From Bdellovibrio sp. ZAP7 (GTDB lineage Bacteria > Bdellovibrionota > UBA1018 > CAIMNF01), in contig CAMCGZ010000011.1 of NCBI GenBank assembly GCA_945874535.1, positions 1 to 64,000 on the forward strand: a stretch of DNA of 64,000 nucleotides. Reading direction: 5' to 3'. The notes below the pieces were generated by a model, which worked only from the letters and a program-made list of their open reading frames with translations, had not been told where the DNA came from and did no database searches. Each line of letters begins with the position of its first letter. Position 1 is the stretch's first letter. The translations under genes were made by a program, and so were the position numbers. Positions 53,637 to 61,560 of the stretch are shown here, in pieces.

Positions 53637-54089
53637 ATGTGGATTCTGCTTCGTATTTCACTCGTGGTGTTCGCACTCTTTTATCGTCTGATCGGTTCTC
53701 GGTGGAGCGGGTTCGGCTTTCGCACCGAGCGGATGGGCTCGTTTGAAGCCAGGATCCGTGATTCGAAAACCAAAAAGATTAGCTCCACCGAGTACAGGAT
53801 ACTGACGAAATGTAAACTCTACTTTCGCCTCCGGGGTGAGTCGAAATGGACCCGTTTCTGCAAGCGCATCGGGCTCGGGATTGAATTCCAAGTGGGCGAT
53901 CCTGAGTTCGATGAGGCCTTTTACGTGGCCTCGGATCATCCGGCCTTTTTGTTCACCCTGAAAGACGACATGGTCCTCCGGGGTCTGCTGCTCGAGCTCA
54001 AGCAATTTGGATTCAACGAAATCCTCTCGGTCGGAACAGGCGAGCTCCGGTTCACCCGCCTGAGGACTCCCTCGCAAACAGCTGCATAG
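53637..54089 (+). CDS. Membrane-anchored protein of unknown function
   Basis: This 150-residue protein has one N-terminal transmembrane helix (MWILLRISLVVFALFYRLIG) and a soluble domain containing GIEFQVGDPEFDEAFYVASDHP, a motif also found in uncharacterised DUF3137-like membrane proteins. No function known. The ATG at 53637 replaces a TTG at 53622 in the same frame. It is followed 27 bp later by another membrane protein gene, probably in one operon. Confidence 0.6.
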   Translation: MWILLRISLVVFALFYRLIGSRWSGFGFRTERMGSFEARIRDSKTKKISSTEYRILTKCKLYFRLRGESKWTRFCKRIGLGIEFQVGDPEFDEAFYVASDHPAFLFTLKDDMVLRGLLLELKQFGFNEILSVGTGELRFTRLRTPSQTAA

Positions 54090-54116
54090 GTCATCGGTGC
54101 TTATGGTTTCGGATCC

Positions 54117-55097
54117 ATGTTGAACCTGAAAATCGATGATGGTCAAAGCATCATCCGGCCCTGGGAGATCTGGTCATTGGGGGTGACGGTTGCACTGGTG
54201 ATTTTCGGGGTTTGGTTATTCGTGGTGGGAATTCTGCTCCGTCGCTCCTCCAGAGCACCATTGCTCGTGGCTGATCTGTTTTTCTATGTGTTCGTAGGGA
54301 TGGTGTTCGGGGGATTCCAAGGGATTGCGGATTTGAATAGGCTCCTCGACCGTTCGCAACCTGAGTCCACCCGGGCCTTGATCACCAAACGTTATTCGAA
54401 AACAACCGGGAGCGGGAAGAATCGATCCACCTCGTATTACCTTCATCTTGTGTTTGCAAACAATCCGGAGTTCATTCCCGACCAACTCCGGATTTCTTTC
54501 TGGGACTACATCAAGCTTGCCGAAGGGCAAGGGGTGGAGTTCATGGTCCGGCAAGGCGCACTCGGTTTTGCATTTATTGATGAGTTGACCCCGATTCCGA
54601 CCCCGAGGGACATCCAAGATTCCACTCAAGTGTTTCCAGCTCCTTCTCCCGCATTCGTTCGGGAGTTGGTCGAATGGTCAGCCGGGGTTCCGCCGCGGTT
54701 CGGTGAAGGGGTCAGTGCGTGGGCCGAGGTCAAGTATCCCTCGGGAAAGCTTCGCCAGCGTGAGCCCCTGGTGAACGGCCGCAAAGAGGGCAGTGCCCGT
54801 TATTGGCATGAGAATGGTGAACTGTATGCCGAAATTCCGTGGCGTCATGATCAGAAGCACGGGTGTTTCATCCTTCGGCGTCCGGACTCCACGATCGAAC
54901 AGGTGTTGAACTATCGTGACGGACGGCCGCACGGTCTGCTCACCTGGCATGATCCTTCCGGTGTGGCTATCCGGTGGGCAGCATACCGGGACGGAGTTGT
55001 GCTCGATGTATCCGAGTCCGAGCTCAAATTACTGGAGTCGAAGAGGCCGTGTCGTCCTCCAGGTAACGAACCAGCAGCTCGATCAGCTCCTCGATGA
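54117..55097 (+). CDS. Membrane protein with C-terminal YwqK/MORN-like repeats
   Basis: This is a 326-residue protein. Two N-terminal helices (about 18-42 and 52-68) precede a beta-rich domain (about 85-165), then tandem 20-25-residue repeats of the YwqK/MORN type (KYPSGKLRQREPLVNGRKEG, YWHENGELYAEIPWRHDQK, NYRDGRPHGLLTWHDPSG; about 210-305). YwqK is named for an antitoxin-like role but its function is unproved; MORN repeats bind membranes or proteins. The last 74 bp overlap the TetR gene on the other strand, an unusually long overlap. Confidence 0.7.
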   Translation: MLNLKIDDGQSIIRPWEIWSLGVTVALVIFGVWLFVVGILLRRSSRAPLLVADLFFYVFVGMVFGGFQGIADLNRLLDRSQPESTRALITKRYSKTTGSGKNRSTSYYLHLVFANNPEFIPDQLRISFWDYIKLAEGQGVEFMVRQGALGFAFIDELTPIPTPRDIQDSTQVFPAPSPAFVRELVEWSAGVPPRFGEGVSAWAEVKYPSGKLRQREPLVNGRKEGSARYWHENGELYAEIPWRHDQKHGCFILRRPDSTIEQVLNYRDGRPHGLLTWHDPSGVAIRWAAYRDGVVLDVSESELKLLESKRPCRPPGNEPAARSAPR

Positions 55098-55656
55098 TCA
55101 GATCGCGCTCGGTCTCGTCTTTTTGAACAAAAGCCATGAACAGCACCCCCCGAACCGTCTGCGAGCAGATGAAAAATGCGGCCTCGCGGTTTTTAGGGCG
55201 GATTTTGACTTGATCGGAGTCCAGTCGGTTCAGCAGATACCTGATGATGTGTTCGTCGGCCTTCTTGAAGTGATGGACGCTGAGGATCTGCGGAGCAAGC
55301 TCGAACAAAACAGAGGAAAGTTTCCCGAGCTTTTTGACATTCGAGTAGTAACCTCTGACCACGAGCTCCACCACGATTCTGATTCCCCGATCTTTCGTGC
55401 CCGCAGAGAGGGTGGTCTCGAGAGACTTCAAGTTCTCCTCGGTCATGCGCAGGAGAATGGTTTCGAAAATGCTCTCTTTGTTCTTGAAGTATTGGTAAAG
55501 GGACCCAACGCTGACCCCGGCCTTCTCGGCGATCTTGTTGGTGGTGAGACCCACCAGGCCCTCCGCATCCATAATCCGAGTGACTGCCTCGAGGATGGCC
55601 TCCACCGTGGTTTGGCTTCTGGCTTGTTTGGGTTTTTTTGTTCCTAATTTCAGCAT
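55024..55656 (-). CDS. TetR/AcrR-family transcriptional regulator
   Basis: This is a 210-residue regulator. The N-terminal HTH reads GLTTNKIAEKAGVSVGSLYQYFKNKESIFE (split over about 35-64), with the usual YxYFxxKExx recognition helix. The C-terminal ligand domain is helical. The start at 55656 (MLKLGTKKPKQ) is preferred because the family core follows at once. It is divergent from the fatty-acid-hydroxylase gene and may repress it. Confidence 0.9.
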   Translation of the reverse strand: MLKLGTKKPKQARSQTTVEAILEAVTRIMDAEGLVGLTTNKIAEKAGVSVGSLYQYFKNKESIFETILLRMTEENLKSLETTLSAGTKDRGIRIVVELVVRGYYSNVKKLGKLSSVLFELAPQILSVHHFKKADEHIIRYLLNRLDSDQVKIRPKNREAAFFICSQTVRGVLFMAFVQKDETERDLIIEELIELLVRYLEDDTASSTPVI

Positions 55657-55717
55657 GTTGTCCTGAGTTGGGCGTTCGGGCCGTGAATGCGAGTAGTGCC
55701 GCATATCGAATCCATTC

Positions 55718-56491
55718 ATGATCATATCAGGAAGGATGCCCACGACAATGGACTTGATGAGCCGTTATTCGCTCCCGCAAATTCTTTTATTCCAATGGAT
55801 GAATAATATCTTCAGGTACTTTCTGGTGGCGGGACTGGCTTATCTCATTTTATGGAAGTGGGCGTTTCCACTGGTGCAATCACGGTTCTTGTACAAAAGG
55901 CCAGCGAACCGTAAGGATCTGCGGCGCGAAATCGGTTTCTCTGTCCTCTCGACGCTGATCTTCTTGGTTCCGACCTCACTCCGATTCGTTCTGATGCCGC
56001 TCGGAGTGGGTAAGCTCTATTTCTCAATCGCGGATCATGGTTTACTCTGGTACGGACTCAGCTTCTTCGTGGTGTTCTTTTTCCATGACACGTACTTCTA
56101 CTGGACGCATCGATTGATGCACCACCCCCGTGTTTTTCGCTTGGTCCATCGGGTGCATCACTTGTCGATCGAGCCCACGCCACTTGCGGCGTTTGCCTTC
56201 CATCCGCTCGAGGCACTGATTGAATCGATGGTGTTCTTGCTGCTGACCCTGTTCCTTCCGCTCCACTACTCCGTACTCCTGGTGTTCACGGCCTTCTCGC
56301 TGTTCATGAATGTGTACGGACACCTCGGCTTCAGTATTTTCAGGCGGGAACGTTTGGAGCGAGCCCCCTTGCGCTGGTTCAGTCACACCATTCACCACAG
56401 CTGGCACCATCGCTATCAGCGCGGGAATTACGGTTTTTATCTGCTCTTTTGGGATCGGTTGATGGGGACTTACGCCAGGCCGACCGATTGA
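55718..56491 (+). CDS. Fatty acid hydroxylase/sterol desaturase superfamily protein
   Basis: This is a 257-residue (or 247, if it starts at 55748) inner-membrane enzyme with four to five helices. The di-iron His clusters are present: HDTYFYWTHRLMHH, HRVHHLS and HHSWHHRY. It hydroxylates or desaturates a lipid with O2. The start is uncertain: AGGAAGG abuts Met7 and lies 12 bases before Met11. A TetR gene is divergent and an SDR gene converges with a 22-bp overlap, so the three form a likely lipid-modification locus. Confidence 0.88.
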   Translation: MIISGRMPTTMDLMSRYSLPQILLFQWMNNIFRYFLVAGLAYLILWKWAFPLVQSRFLYKRPANRKDLRREIGFSVLSTLIFLVPTSLRFVLMPLGVGKLYFSIADHGLLWYGLSFFVVFFFHDTYFYWTHRLMHHPRVFRLVHRVHHLSIEPTPLAAFAFHPLEALIESMVFLLLTLFLPLHYSVLLVFTAFSLFMNVYGHLGFSIFRRERLERAPLRWFSHTIHHSWHHRYQRGNYGFYLLFWDRLMGTYARPTD

Positions 56492-57423
56492 CGGCTCACG
56501 CGGTCGAGGCGTTCCGCCGCAGCATCATCGTGTGCGTTCGGGTTAGGAGATTGGAGTGGCCATCCCCCTCGTGCGGCTTCTCTCGTGCGATAGATTCCCA
56601 CCTGGCTGAAGTAGCTTCCGCTCAGGGACTCCACTTCCGGAGCTAAGAGAGCATAGAGCGAGGACTGGGCTCCGTCTTTCGGCTCGATCATTCCGGCGAG
56701 TTTTAATAGCGGAAACAGCACGTAATCCTGAGCCCAAACCGGCATGGAGTGTTGGATCAAGTTCGATCGGACCCAACCCGGATGGACGCTCGCAACGGTG
56801 ATCCCGCTTCCGGCTAGTTTTCGCCCGAGATGTCGTGCATGGAGGAGGTTCGCCAATTTCGATTGGGCATACGCTTTCCATCCGTCGTATTTCTTTTTCT
56901 CGAAATTTAAATCTTCAAAATCAATCCTGCCTTCGCGGCCAAAGGCTCTATCATGAAAGCAGCTCGACACGATCACCACCCGGGAAGGTGCTCCAGCTTT
57001 CAAGCTCGGAAGCAGGAGTTCGGTGAGTAGAAAATGCCCGAGGTGATTGGTGCCGAATTGAAGCTCAAAACCGTCGCGAGTTTTTCCAAAGGGGGTGTTC
57101 ATCACGCCCGCGTTGTTGACCAGTCCGTGCAATGCTGGCGTTGATCTCAGAACTTTCTGTGCAAAAGTCCGGACCGACTCGAGGCTTGCCAAGTCCAGTG
57201 TCTCCACTTGAATCTTTCCGCCGGTCACGCCGGCTAGAATTTCTGCACGAGCCCGTTCGCCTTCCTCGGGCCGACGGCAGGCCAGGATCACGCTTGCACC
57301 CTGGGATACCAGTTGTTTCACGGTCTCCTTGCCGATTCCGGAGTTTCCGCCAGTGACCACATAGGTTTTGCCGGTGAGGTTCATCGAGAGCAGCGAGGGC
57401 GGGCAGCGTAAAATTCCAGACAT
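56470..57423 (-). CDS. Short-chain dehydrogenase (retinol-dehydrogenase-like SDR)
   Basis: This 317-residue enzyme has TYVVTGGNSGIGKETV (NAD(P) loop), NNAGVM, and the catalytic YAQSKLANL motif with a Ser in VIVSSCFHD. The WW-domain oxidoreductase/RDH11-14-like pattern suggests a lipid or retinoid-type substrate. The start at 57423 is chosen because TTGGTT-N18-TAAAAT puts initiation there; no Shine-Dalgarno precedes any candidate ATG. Its end overlaps the hydroxylase gene by 22 bp. Confidence 0.87.
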   Translation of the reverse strand: MSGILRCPPSLLSMNLTGKTYVVTGGNSGIGKETVKQLVSQGASVILACRRPEEGERARAEILAGVTGGKIQVETLDLASLESVRTFAQKVLRSTPALHGLVNNAGVMNTPFGKTRDGFELQFGTNHLGHFLLTELLLPSLKAGAPSRVVIVSSCFHDRAFGREGRIDFEDLNFEKKKYDGWKAYAQSKLANLLHARHLGRKLAGSGITVASVHPGWVRSNLIQHSMPVWAQDYVLFPLLKLAGMIEPKDGAQSSLYALLAPEVESLSGSYFSQVGIYRTREAARGGWPLQSPNPNAHDDAAAERLDRVSRQSVGLA

Positions 57424-57430
57424 GGTCACG

Positions 57431-57460
57431 ATTTTAGGCAATGATTGCAAGGAGAACCAA
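57431..57460 (-). promoter_or_regulatory. Promoter with leaderless geometry for the SDR gene
   Basis: On the minus strand TTGGTT (57455-57460), 18 bp and TAAAAT (57431-57436), then 7 bases to the ATG at 57423. Confidence 0.6.
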
Positions 57461-57591
57461 TGTTTTTTTGGATGGTGGTATCCAATGTCTGCTAAAGGTG
57501 TTAAGCTCGCTTTGTAATTTTGCTTCTACCGAGTCTGCGGGCGTGGTGCCCATATCCTCTTTAGCGGCCCCTAGCCTTAAGGAGGTATTCA

Positions 57592-57894
57592 ATGGGTAAG
57601 AAATTATTTGTAGGAAATCTGGCATTTTCTGTGTCGAGCGAAATGCTCCAGCAGTCTTTTTCCCAGTGTGGAACAGTGGATTCGTCGACTGTGATTATGG
57701 ATCGCGACAGCGGTCGCAGCAAAGGTTTCGGCTTCGTGGAAATGTCCACCGAGACTGAAGCTCAAGCCGCCATCACCCGTTTCAACGGAACCGAGTTCGA
57801 AGGTCGCGCTTTGACTGTGAACGTGGCCAAGCCGATGGAGCCACGCAATAATGATCGTCGCGGTGGATACACCGGCGGCGGCCGTCGCTACTGA
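57592..57894 (+). CDS. RRM-type RNA-binding protein
   Basis: This 100-residue protein has one RNA-recognition motif with RNP2 KLFVGNLAF (about 4-12) and RNP1 SKGFGFVEM (about 43-51), then a Gly/Arg-rich tail (DRRGGYTGGGRRY). Such small RRM proteins bind single-stranded RNA and are often cold-induced. It has a near-perfect Shine-Dalgarno (AAGGAGGT), a 140-bp leader without genes and a strong terminator, which suggests high expression. Confidence 0.95.
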   Translation: MGKKLFVGNLAFSVSSEMLQQSFSQCGTVDSSTVIMDRDSGRSKGFGFVEMSTETEAQAAITRFNGTEFEGRALTVNVAKPMEPRNNDRRGGYTGGGRRY

Positions 57895-57913
57895 TCCAAA
57901 CTGATCCGAATTG

Positions 57914-57960
57914 AGAGGTCTGATGGAGTGCTCCGGCACGAAGTCAGGCCTCTTTTGTTT
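57914..57960 (+). terminator. Rho-independent terminator after the RRM gene
   Basis: GAGGTCTGA (57915-57923) pairs with TCAGGCCTC (57944-57952), with an inner GTGC/GCAC stem closed by TCCG, followed by TTTTGTTT. Confidence 0.85.
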
Positions 57961-57979
57961 CAAGCAGAAGGAGTCGACG

Positions 57980-58177
57980 ATGGGTAGACCAGGACCGGCC
58001 AGTCAGGCCAAGCGACAGCGTGAACGGATGAAGGGCGAGCGCCACCAGGAAAAAGAGGAAAGGCGTGAGCAACGTAAAGAGCTGAAGAAGGAGCGGGAGC
58101 GCCTGATCGCAGAGGGGCGGGATCCCGACCTAGATGGCATCGTTCCCGGGCCTCAGATGTCAGATATCGAATCTTGA
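57980..58177 (+). CDS. Small charged conserved protein
   Basis: This 65-residue protein starts MGRPGPASQAKRQRERMKGE and is mostly one long charged helix (Lys/Arg/Glu, about 10-48) with an acidic 'DPDLDGIVPGPQ' end. Similar short proteins ('GRPGP.....RQRE') are frequent in Myxococcota and relatives with unknown role, probably nucleic-acid or ribosome associated. AAGGAG 7 bases before the ATG sets the start. Confidence 0.75.
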   Translation: MGRPGPASQAKRQRERMKGERHQEKEERREQRKELKKERERLIAEGRDPDLDGIVPGPQMSDIES

Positions 58178-58218
58178 ACATTCGTCATTTTTCTGTCGGG
58201 ACACAATCCATTTTATAT

Positions 58219-58247
58219 TTGGGGATCCTCGACACGGTGGCTAAACT
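58219..58247 (+). promoter_or_regulatory. Promoter with leaderless geometry for the papain-like gene
   Basis: TTGGGG (58219-58224), 17 bp and TAAACT (58242-58247), then 6 bases to the GTG start at 58254. Confidence 0.55.
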
Positions 58248-58253
58248 TGAAGA

Positions 58254-59819
58254 GTGATCGTTTTTCGTTGGATTGCCATTCTTGCACTTTCCATCTCTTC
58301 TTCCCGGGCACAAGACCCCGATTTTGGTCAGATCGAAGTTCAGTACCTTTCCGAGGTGGTGATCCACACTTGCGCTAAAGGCAAGGTGCCTTGTTTCTCG
58401 GGGCAAGCCGAATTGGGGTGCGTTCCGGAAGGTCTGGAACACCGGGCATTTGAACGCGCTTGCGAGAAGTACCGGGTCGCTCTCGAGGAATTCAGCTTTG
58501 AATGTTTTGTCACCTTCAACGGACAACGACGATATGCCGGTAAGACTCGTACCCAGGCGGTGTGTACCGGGATGCAGGCGGTCTGGGAACAGGTTTCCAG
58601 TGACCCGTTTTTCAAGGGAAAATCCGATGACTGGCGGATGAATTTCATGCGGAACACCTTGCTGAAGCCAAGAGGGAATTCCAAAAAAGACAATCCCGGA
58701 TTGGCGGGGCAACTGAGCTTCAAAAAAAACGGAAAACTCAGGAAGAGTTCGGATGACGTGGACCGTCTATTGGCCAAGGCGGAAGCCAATTTGAAAGACT
58801 ACCGGGCACAAATCAGTTGCGGTGTCGGGATTATTCCGGGAATCGATCAAGTTCCTGTTCTGAATCAAAGGTCCCAAGGAACCTGCTATGCCCACTCATC
58901 CTCGACCTTGATCGATTATGTCCGGCGGGTCCGCTCCGGCGGGGGCAATCCTGTATACGGTTCTCCGTTGATGGGGGCCATTGATTATCACTTGAACACT
59001 TCTGATTCAGTCGAGTCTTGCAAGGATCCGTTCAAGGGTGGATTCACCTGCAATGCGTTCAATGCGACAGTCGCCAATGGTTTTTGCAGCTCACAAAAGA
59101 TCGAACAAGCAATACAGAGAACTTTCATCACCCAGAACGGGTCCAAGAGGCAGTCCTGGTATCTCGATTGGGCTAAGAATCAAAAAACAACGGTGAGCAC
59201 GGTTGATTTCAAGGTGAAGCCCAATGACCTGGTGGGCGAATACCTTTATTTGATCGGGTCCCTTTATCAGGAAAAAAAATGGGACCGACTGAGAGAACTT
59301 CACCAGTCGCTCAGGGCAAACGGAGCCCCTCCCGGCGAGGTCTGCAAGGCAGAACTGAAAGGCCTTGATTTTGCTTGGGAGTTGCTGAAGTTGAGCCCGG
59401 ACCTCGAAACCTTTTATGCGGCTTATTTCGAAACACTGTGTGAGCGGGAGCCTTTTCCGTATCATGCGGGTTGTACCACTATCAGGTCAGGGATCACGGC
59501 AGAAAAAATGGACGAAGTCCTGACTCGGGGATTTCCTGTCGGGATCAATTATTGTTCGGCCATTCTCACAAACAGCAAGTACAAATCTTCAACCCAACCG
59601 ATCTGGAAGGATGAAAAAGCATGTGGGCCCCATGCTTCGGTGGTGGTCGGTACTGCGTTGGATTCGAAAGGTCGGTGCACCTTCGTTGTTCGCAACTCCT
59701 GGGGCAAGAACTGCGGATATTACGATCGAAACTACGATTGCAAAGATGGCCATGTTTACATTCCGAAATCGACGCTGATTCAGCAGGTATTCGAGATCCA
59801 GGACATTTCTCAGAGGTAG
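58254..59819 (+). CDS. Exported papain-like cysteine protease (C1A fold)
   Basis: This 521-residue protein has a signal peptide (about 1-19, WIAILALSISSSRA) and an N-terminal about 190-residue region rich in Cys. The catalytic domain has VPVLNQRSQGTCYAHSSSTL (oxyanion Gln and nucleophile Cys near 209), CGPHASVVVGT (His near 459) and VVRNSWGKNCGYY (Asn near 480). The gap between Cys and His (250 residues) is much larger than the usual 130, owing to a helical insertion around 270-400. Start is GTG. YciH follows 8 bp downstream. Confidence 0.87.
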   Translation: MIVFRWIAILALSISSSRAQDPDFGQIEVQYLSEVVIHTCAKGKVPCFSGQAELGCVPEGLEHRAFERACEKYRVALEEFSFECFVTFNGQRRYAGKTRTQAVCTGMQAVWEQVSSDPFFKGKSDDWRMNFMRNTLLKPRGNSKKDNPGLAGQLSFKKNGKLRKSSDDVDRLLAKAEANLKDYRAQISCGVGIIPGIDQVPVLNQRSQGTCYAHSSSTLIDYVRRVRSGGGNPVYGSPLMGAIDYHLNTSDSVESCKDPFKGGFTCNAFNATVANGFCSSQKIEQAIQRTFITQNGSKRQSWYLDWAKNQKTTVSTVDFKVKPNDLVGEYLYLIGSLYQEKKWDRLRELHQSLRANGAPPGEVCKAELKGLDFAWELLKLSPDLETFYAAYFETLCEREPFPYHAGCTTIRSGITAEKMDEVLTRGFPVGINYCSAILTNSKYKSSTQPIWKDEKACGPHASVVVGTALDSKGRCTFVVRNSWGKNCGYYDRNYDCKDGHVYIPKSTLIQQVFEIQDISQR

Positions 59820-59827
59820 GTTGAAAC

Positions 59828-60190
59828 ATGAATACCAAAGCCACCCGATTGGTTTACTCGTCTGATCCGGAGTTGAATCGGAAGTGCCTCAAGTGCAAAG
59901 AGGTTGTGTCGGAATGCACCTGTGAGCCCGAAGTCGATCCAAAGAGTTACAAATTCATTGCCATCCTTCGGATCGAAAAAAACGGTCGGGGCGGAAAGAC
60001 CGTCACCGTGATCGACCGGTTGCCCAAGAACGAGGTCTTCTTGAAAGAGCTCACCACCAAGCTCAAAAAGAAATGCGGAACCGGGGGCACATACCTCACC
60101 TCGGGTAAAGAGGGTGTCATTGAGATCCAGGGGGACCATCGGGATGCGATTCAGAGCCTGCTTGAAAAAGAGGGGATCAAGTCTAAGTGA
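59828..60190 (+). CDS. SUI1/YciH-type translation initiation factor
   Basis: This is a 120-residue protein. A Cys-rich N-terminus (CLKCKEVVSECTCEP, possible zinc site) leads to the SUI1 domain (ILRIEKNGRGGKTVTVIDRL, KKKCGTGGTYLTSGKEGVIEIQGDHRD). Bacterial YciH proteins resemble eIF1 and can affect start-codon choice, including leaderless messages, in vitro. Ribosome site AGGTAGGTTG lies before the ATG. Its location behind a secreted protease gene is not explained by function. Confidence 0.92.
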   Translation: MNTKATRLVYSSDPELNRKCLKCKEVVSECTCEPEVDPKSYKFIAILRIEKNGRGGKTVTVIDRLPKNEVFLKELTTKLKKKCGTGGTYLTSGKEGVIEIQGDHRDAIQSLLEKEGIKSK

Positions 60191-60694
60191 TCAGGCAAGT
60201 TCCTTCAGTTTCTGGATTCCATTTTCGAAGTCTCCTGCAACCATCTTTTCACAGTCGATGAAAACCCCGATTAATTTGGTGAAAAAGCCGCCGTCTCCCG
60301 ACATTTCCCAAGAGAATCGTGTTTGATTCCCCTCCGGTGTCAGGGAATATACGATTTTATTGTCAGCTGCTACGGGGCGGGTCATTAGCTGACGGAGTTC
60401 CACTTTTTGACCGGGTGTGAGCGCAGTGATTTCCAGTGATCCAGCCCCTACGTCTGAATTGCCGTCGAACTCCATCATGGATCCGACTGCCCCTTCGGTT
60501 CCCTTGAAGACCCGCTTCATGGCGGGGTCGCGACTCTCATAGGGGCTCCATTCGGCCCCCAATCGGAAGTTGGAGAGATAGGGAAAGATGACAGTCGGGG
60601 GTGCGGAGATGAGTCCGCTTCGGACATAGCGGAATTCGCTGGTTCGGGTAGAGACATATCCGAAGAACGAGGCCACTGCCAGGAGAGCGAGCAA
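60191..60694 (-). CDS. SRPBCC/polyketide-cyclase-like lipid-binding protein
   Basis: This 167-residue protein has an N-terminal hydrophobic segment (about 1-13) and a START/Bet-v1-like domain: VRSGLISAPPTVIFPYLSNF, WSPYESRDPAMKR, NKIVYSLTPEGNQTRFSWEM. The pattern 'I.a....V....D....W..W.P' is typical of SRPBCC. The start is uncertain because no ATG precedes the domain: TTG at 60694 is the first possible start. Its stop is directly next to that of yciH. Confidence 0.75.
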   Translation of the reverse strand: MLALLAVASFFGYVSTRTSEFRYVRSGLISAPPTVIFPYLSNFRLGAEWSPYESRDPAMKRVFKGTEGAVGSMMEFDGNSDVGAGSLEITALTPGQKVELRQLMTRPVAADNKIVYSLTPEGNQTRFSWEMSGDGGFFTKLIGVFIDCEKMVAGDFENGIQKLKELA

Positions 60695-60751
60695 AACGTA
60701 GTTTATCTGAAGAGTGTAGCCAAAGAAGCCGGTTTAAGCAAAGATGGGCTC

Positions 60752-61141
60752 ATGAGCAATCCATCCCTGAGGTCGCAGAATTGGCAGAGCAAACTGGGCG
60801 TGATCCTGACCGGACTGATTTCGGTACCGTTCGTGATGAGTGCCGCAATGAAGTTCAAGGGCGGGCCAGAGATGATGGAGGGTTGGAATCACTTCGGTTG
60901 GCCGGCAGAGAGTCTCCTCATGATTGGCTTTCTGGAGCTTGCCAGTGTGCTCCTTTACATGATTCCCAAGACTTCGGTGCTGGGTGCGATTCTCCTGACC
61001 GGGTATCTCGGTGGAGCCATTGCCACGCACCTTCGCCTGAGTGAGGCGGTGCCCCAGCAGGTGGTGTTCGGAATTCTGATTTGGGGTGCGTTGTTCCTTC
61101 GCGATGAGCGTCTGCGTCAGCTTCTACCGTTCAGGAGGTAA
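60752..61141 (+). CDS. DoxX-like membrane protein
   Basis: This 129-residue protein has four transmembrane helices: LGVILTGLISVPFVMSAAMKF, ESLLMIGFLELASVLLYMI, LGAILLTGYLGGAIATHLRL and VVFGILIWGALFL. The 'GWP......IG.lEl...lLyl.P.t...GAillTgylGGA.atHlr' pattern is that of the DoxX-like family. Function unknown. It ends with FRR before a TAA, followed 12 bp later by the frameshifted gene. Confidence 0.85.
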   Translation: MSNPSLRSQNWQSKLGVILTGLISVPFVMSAAMKFKGGPEMMEGWNHFGWPAESLLMIGFLELASVLLYMIPKTSVLGAILLTGYLGGAIATHLRLSEAVPQQVVFGILIWGALFLRDERLRQLLPFRR

Positions 61142-61153
61142 AGCTTTCGACTT

Positions 61154-61539
61154 TTGGTTCTTGCTTGCCTGTGCTTGAGTGCGATCGATGCCATGGCCGG
61201 ACACGTGGCCAAAAAATGCCTCGATTTTTTTGAGCCAGTCCTGAAGTCGGAGGTGGGGATTTCGTACCCTCTTTGCAGAGTCGGGTTCAAAAGATCTATT
61301 CTGACAATCACCGGATGGTTGTATTGGATCAGAATTTGTCGGTGGTAGCCGGCGAAATCATGAGCGAACATCTGGTTGTCGAGCGCATTTTAGAGCAACA
61401 TGGATCAAAGATTTCACAGCATCAGTTGGCCGACTCTTTAGAGGGGGTCGTGAACGTTGCCCCAAAATCCATTGCGTGGATTGGGGGGCCGAATTCCTCA
61501 GTCCGAGTTGACCGCGCGTTGGAGCTGCTTCGCCGTTGA
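61154..61539 (+). pseudogene. Frameshifted small exported protein gene
   Basis: One frame (from TTG 61154) gives a signal-peptide-like start (MVLACLCLSAIDAMAGHVAKK), the next frame a plausible mature part (SRVQKIYSDNHRMVVLDQN to the stop at 61539). Adding one G to GGGG at 61255-61258 joins them into one reading frame of about 128 residues without an internal stop. Either a true pseudogene, a phase-variable tract or an assembly error. No family recognised. Confidence 0.6.
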
Positions 61540-61560
61540 GGTGGCCCAGGGTGGATGAGT

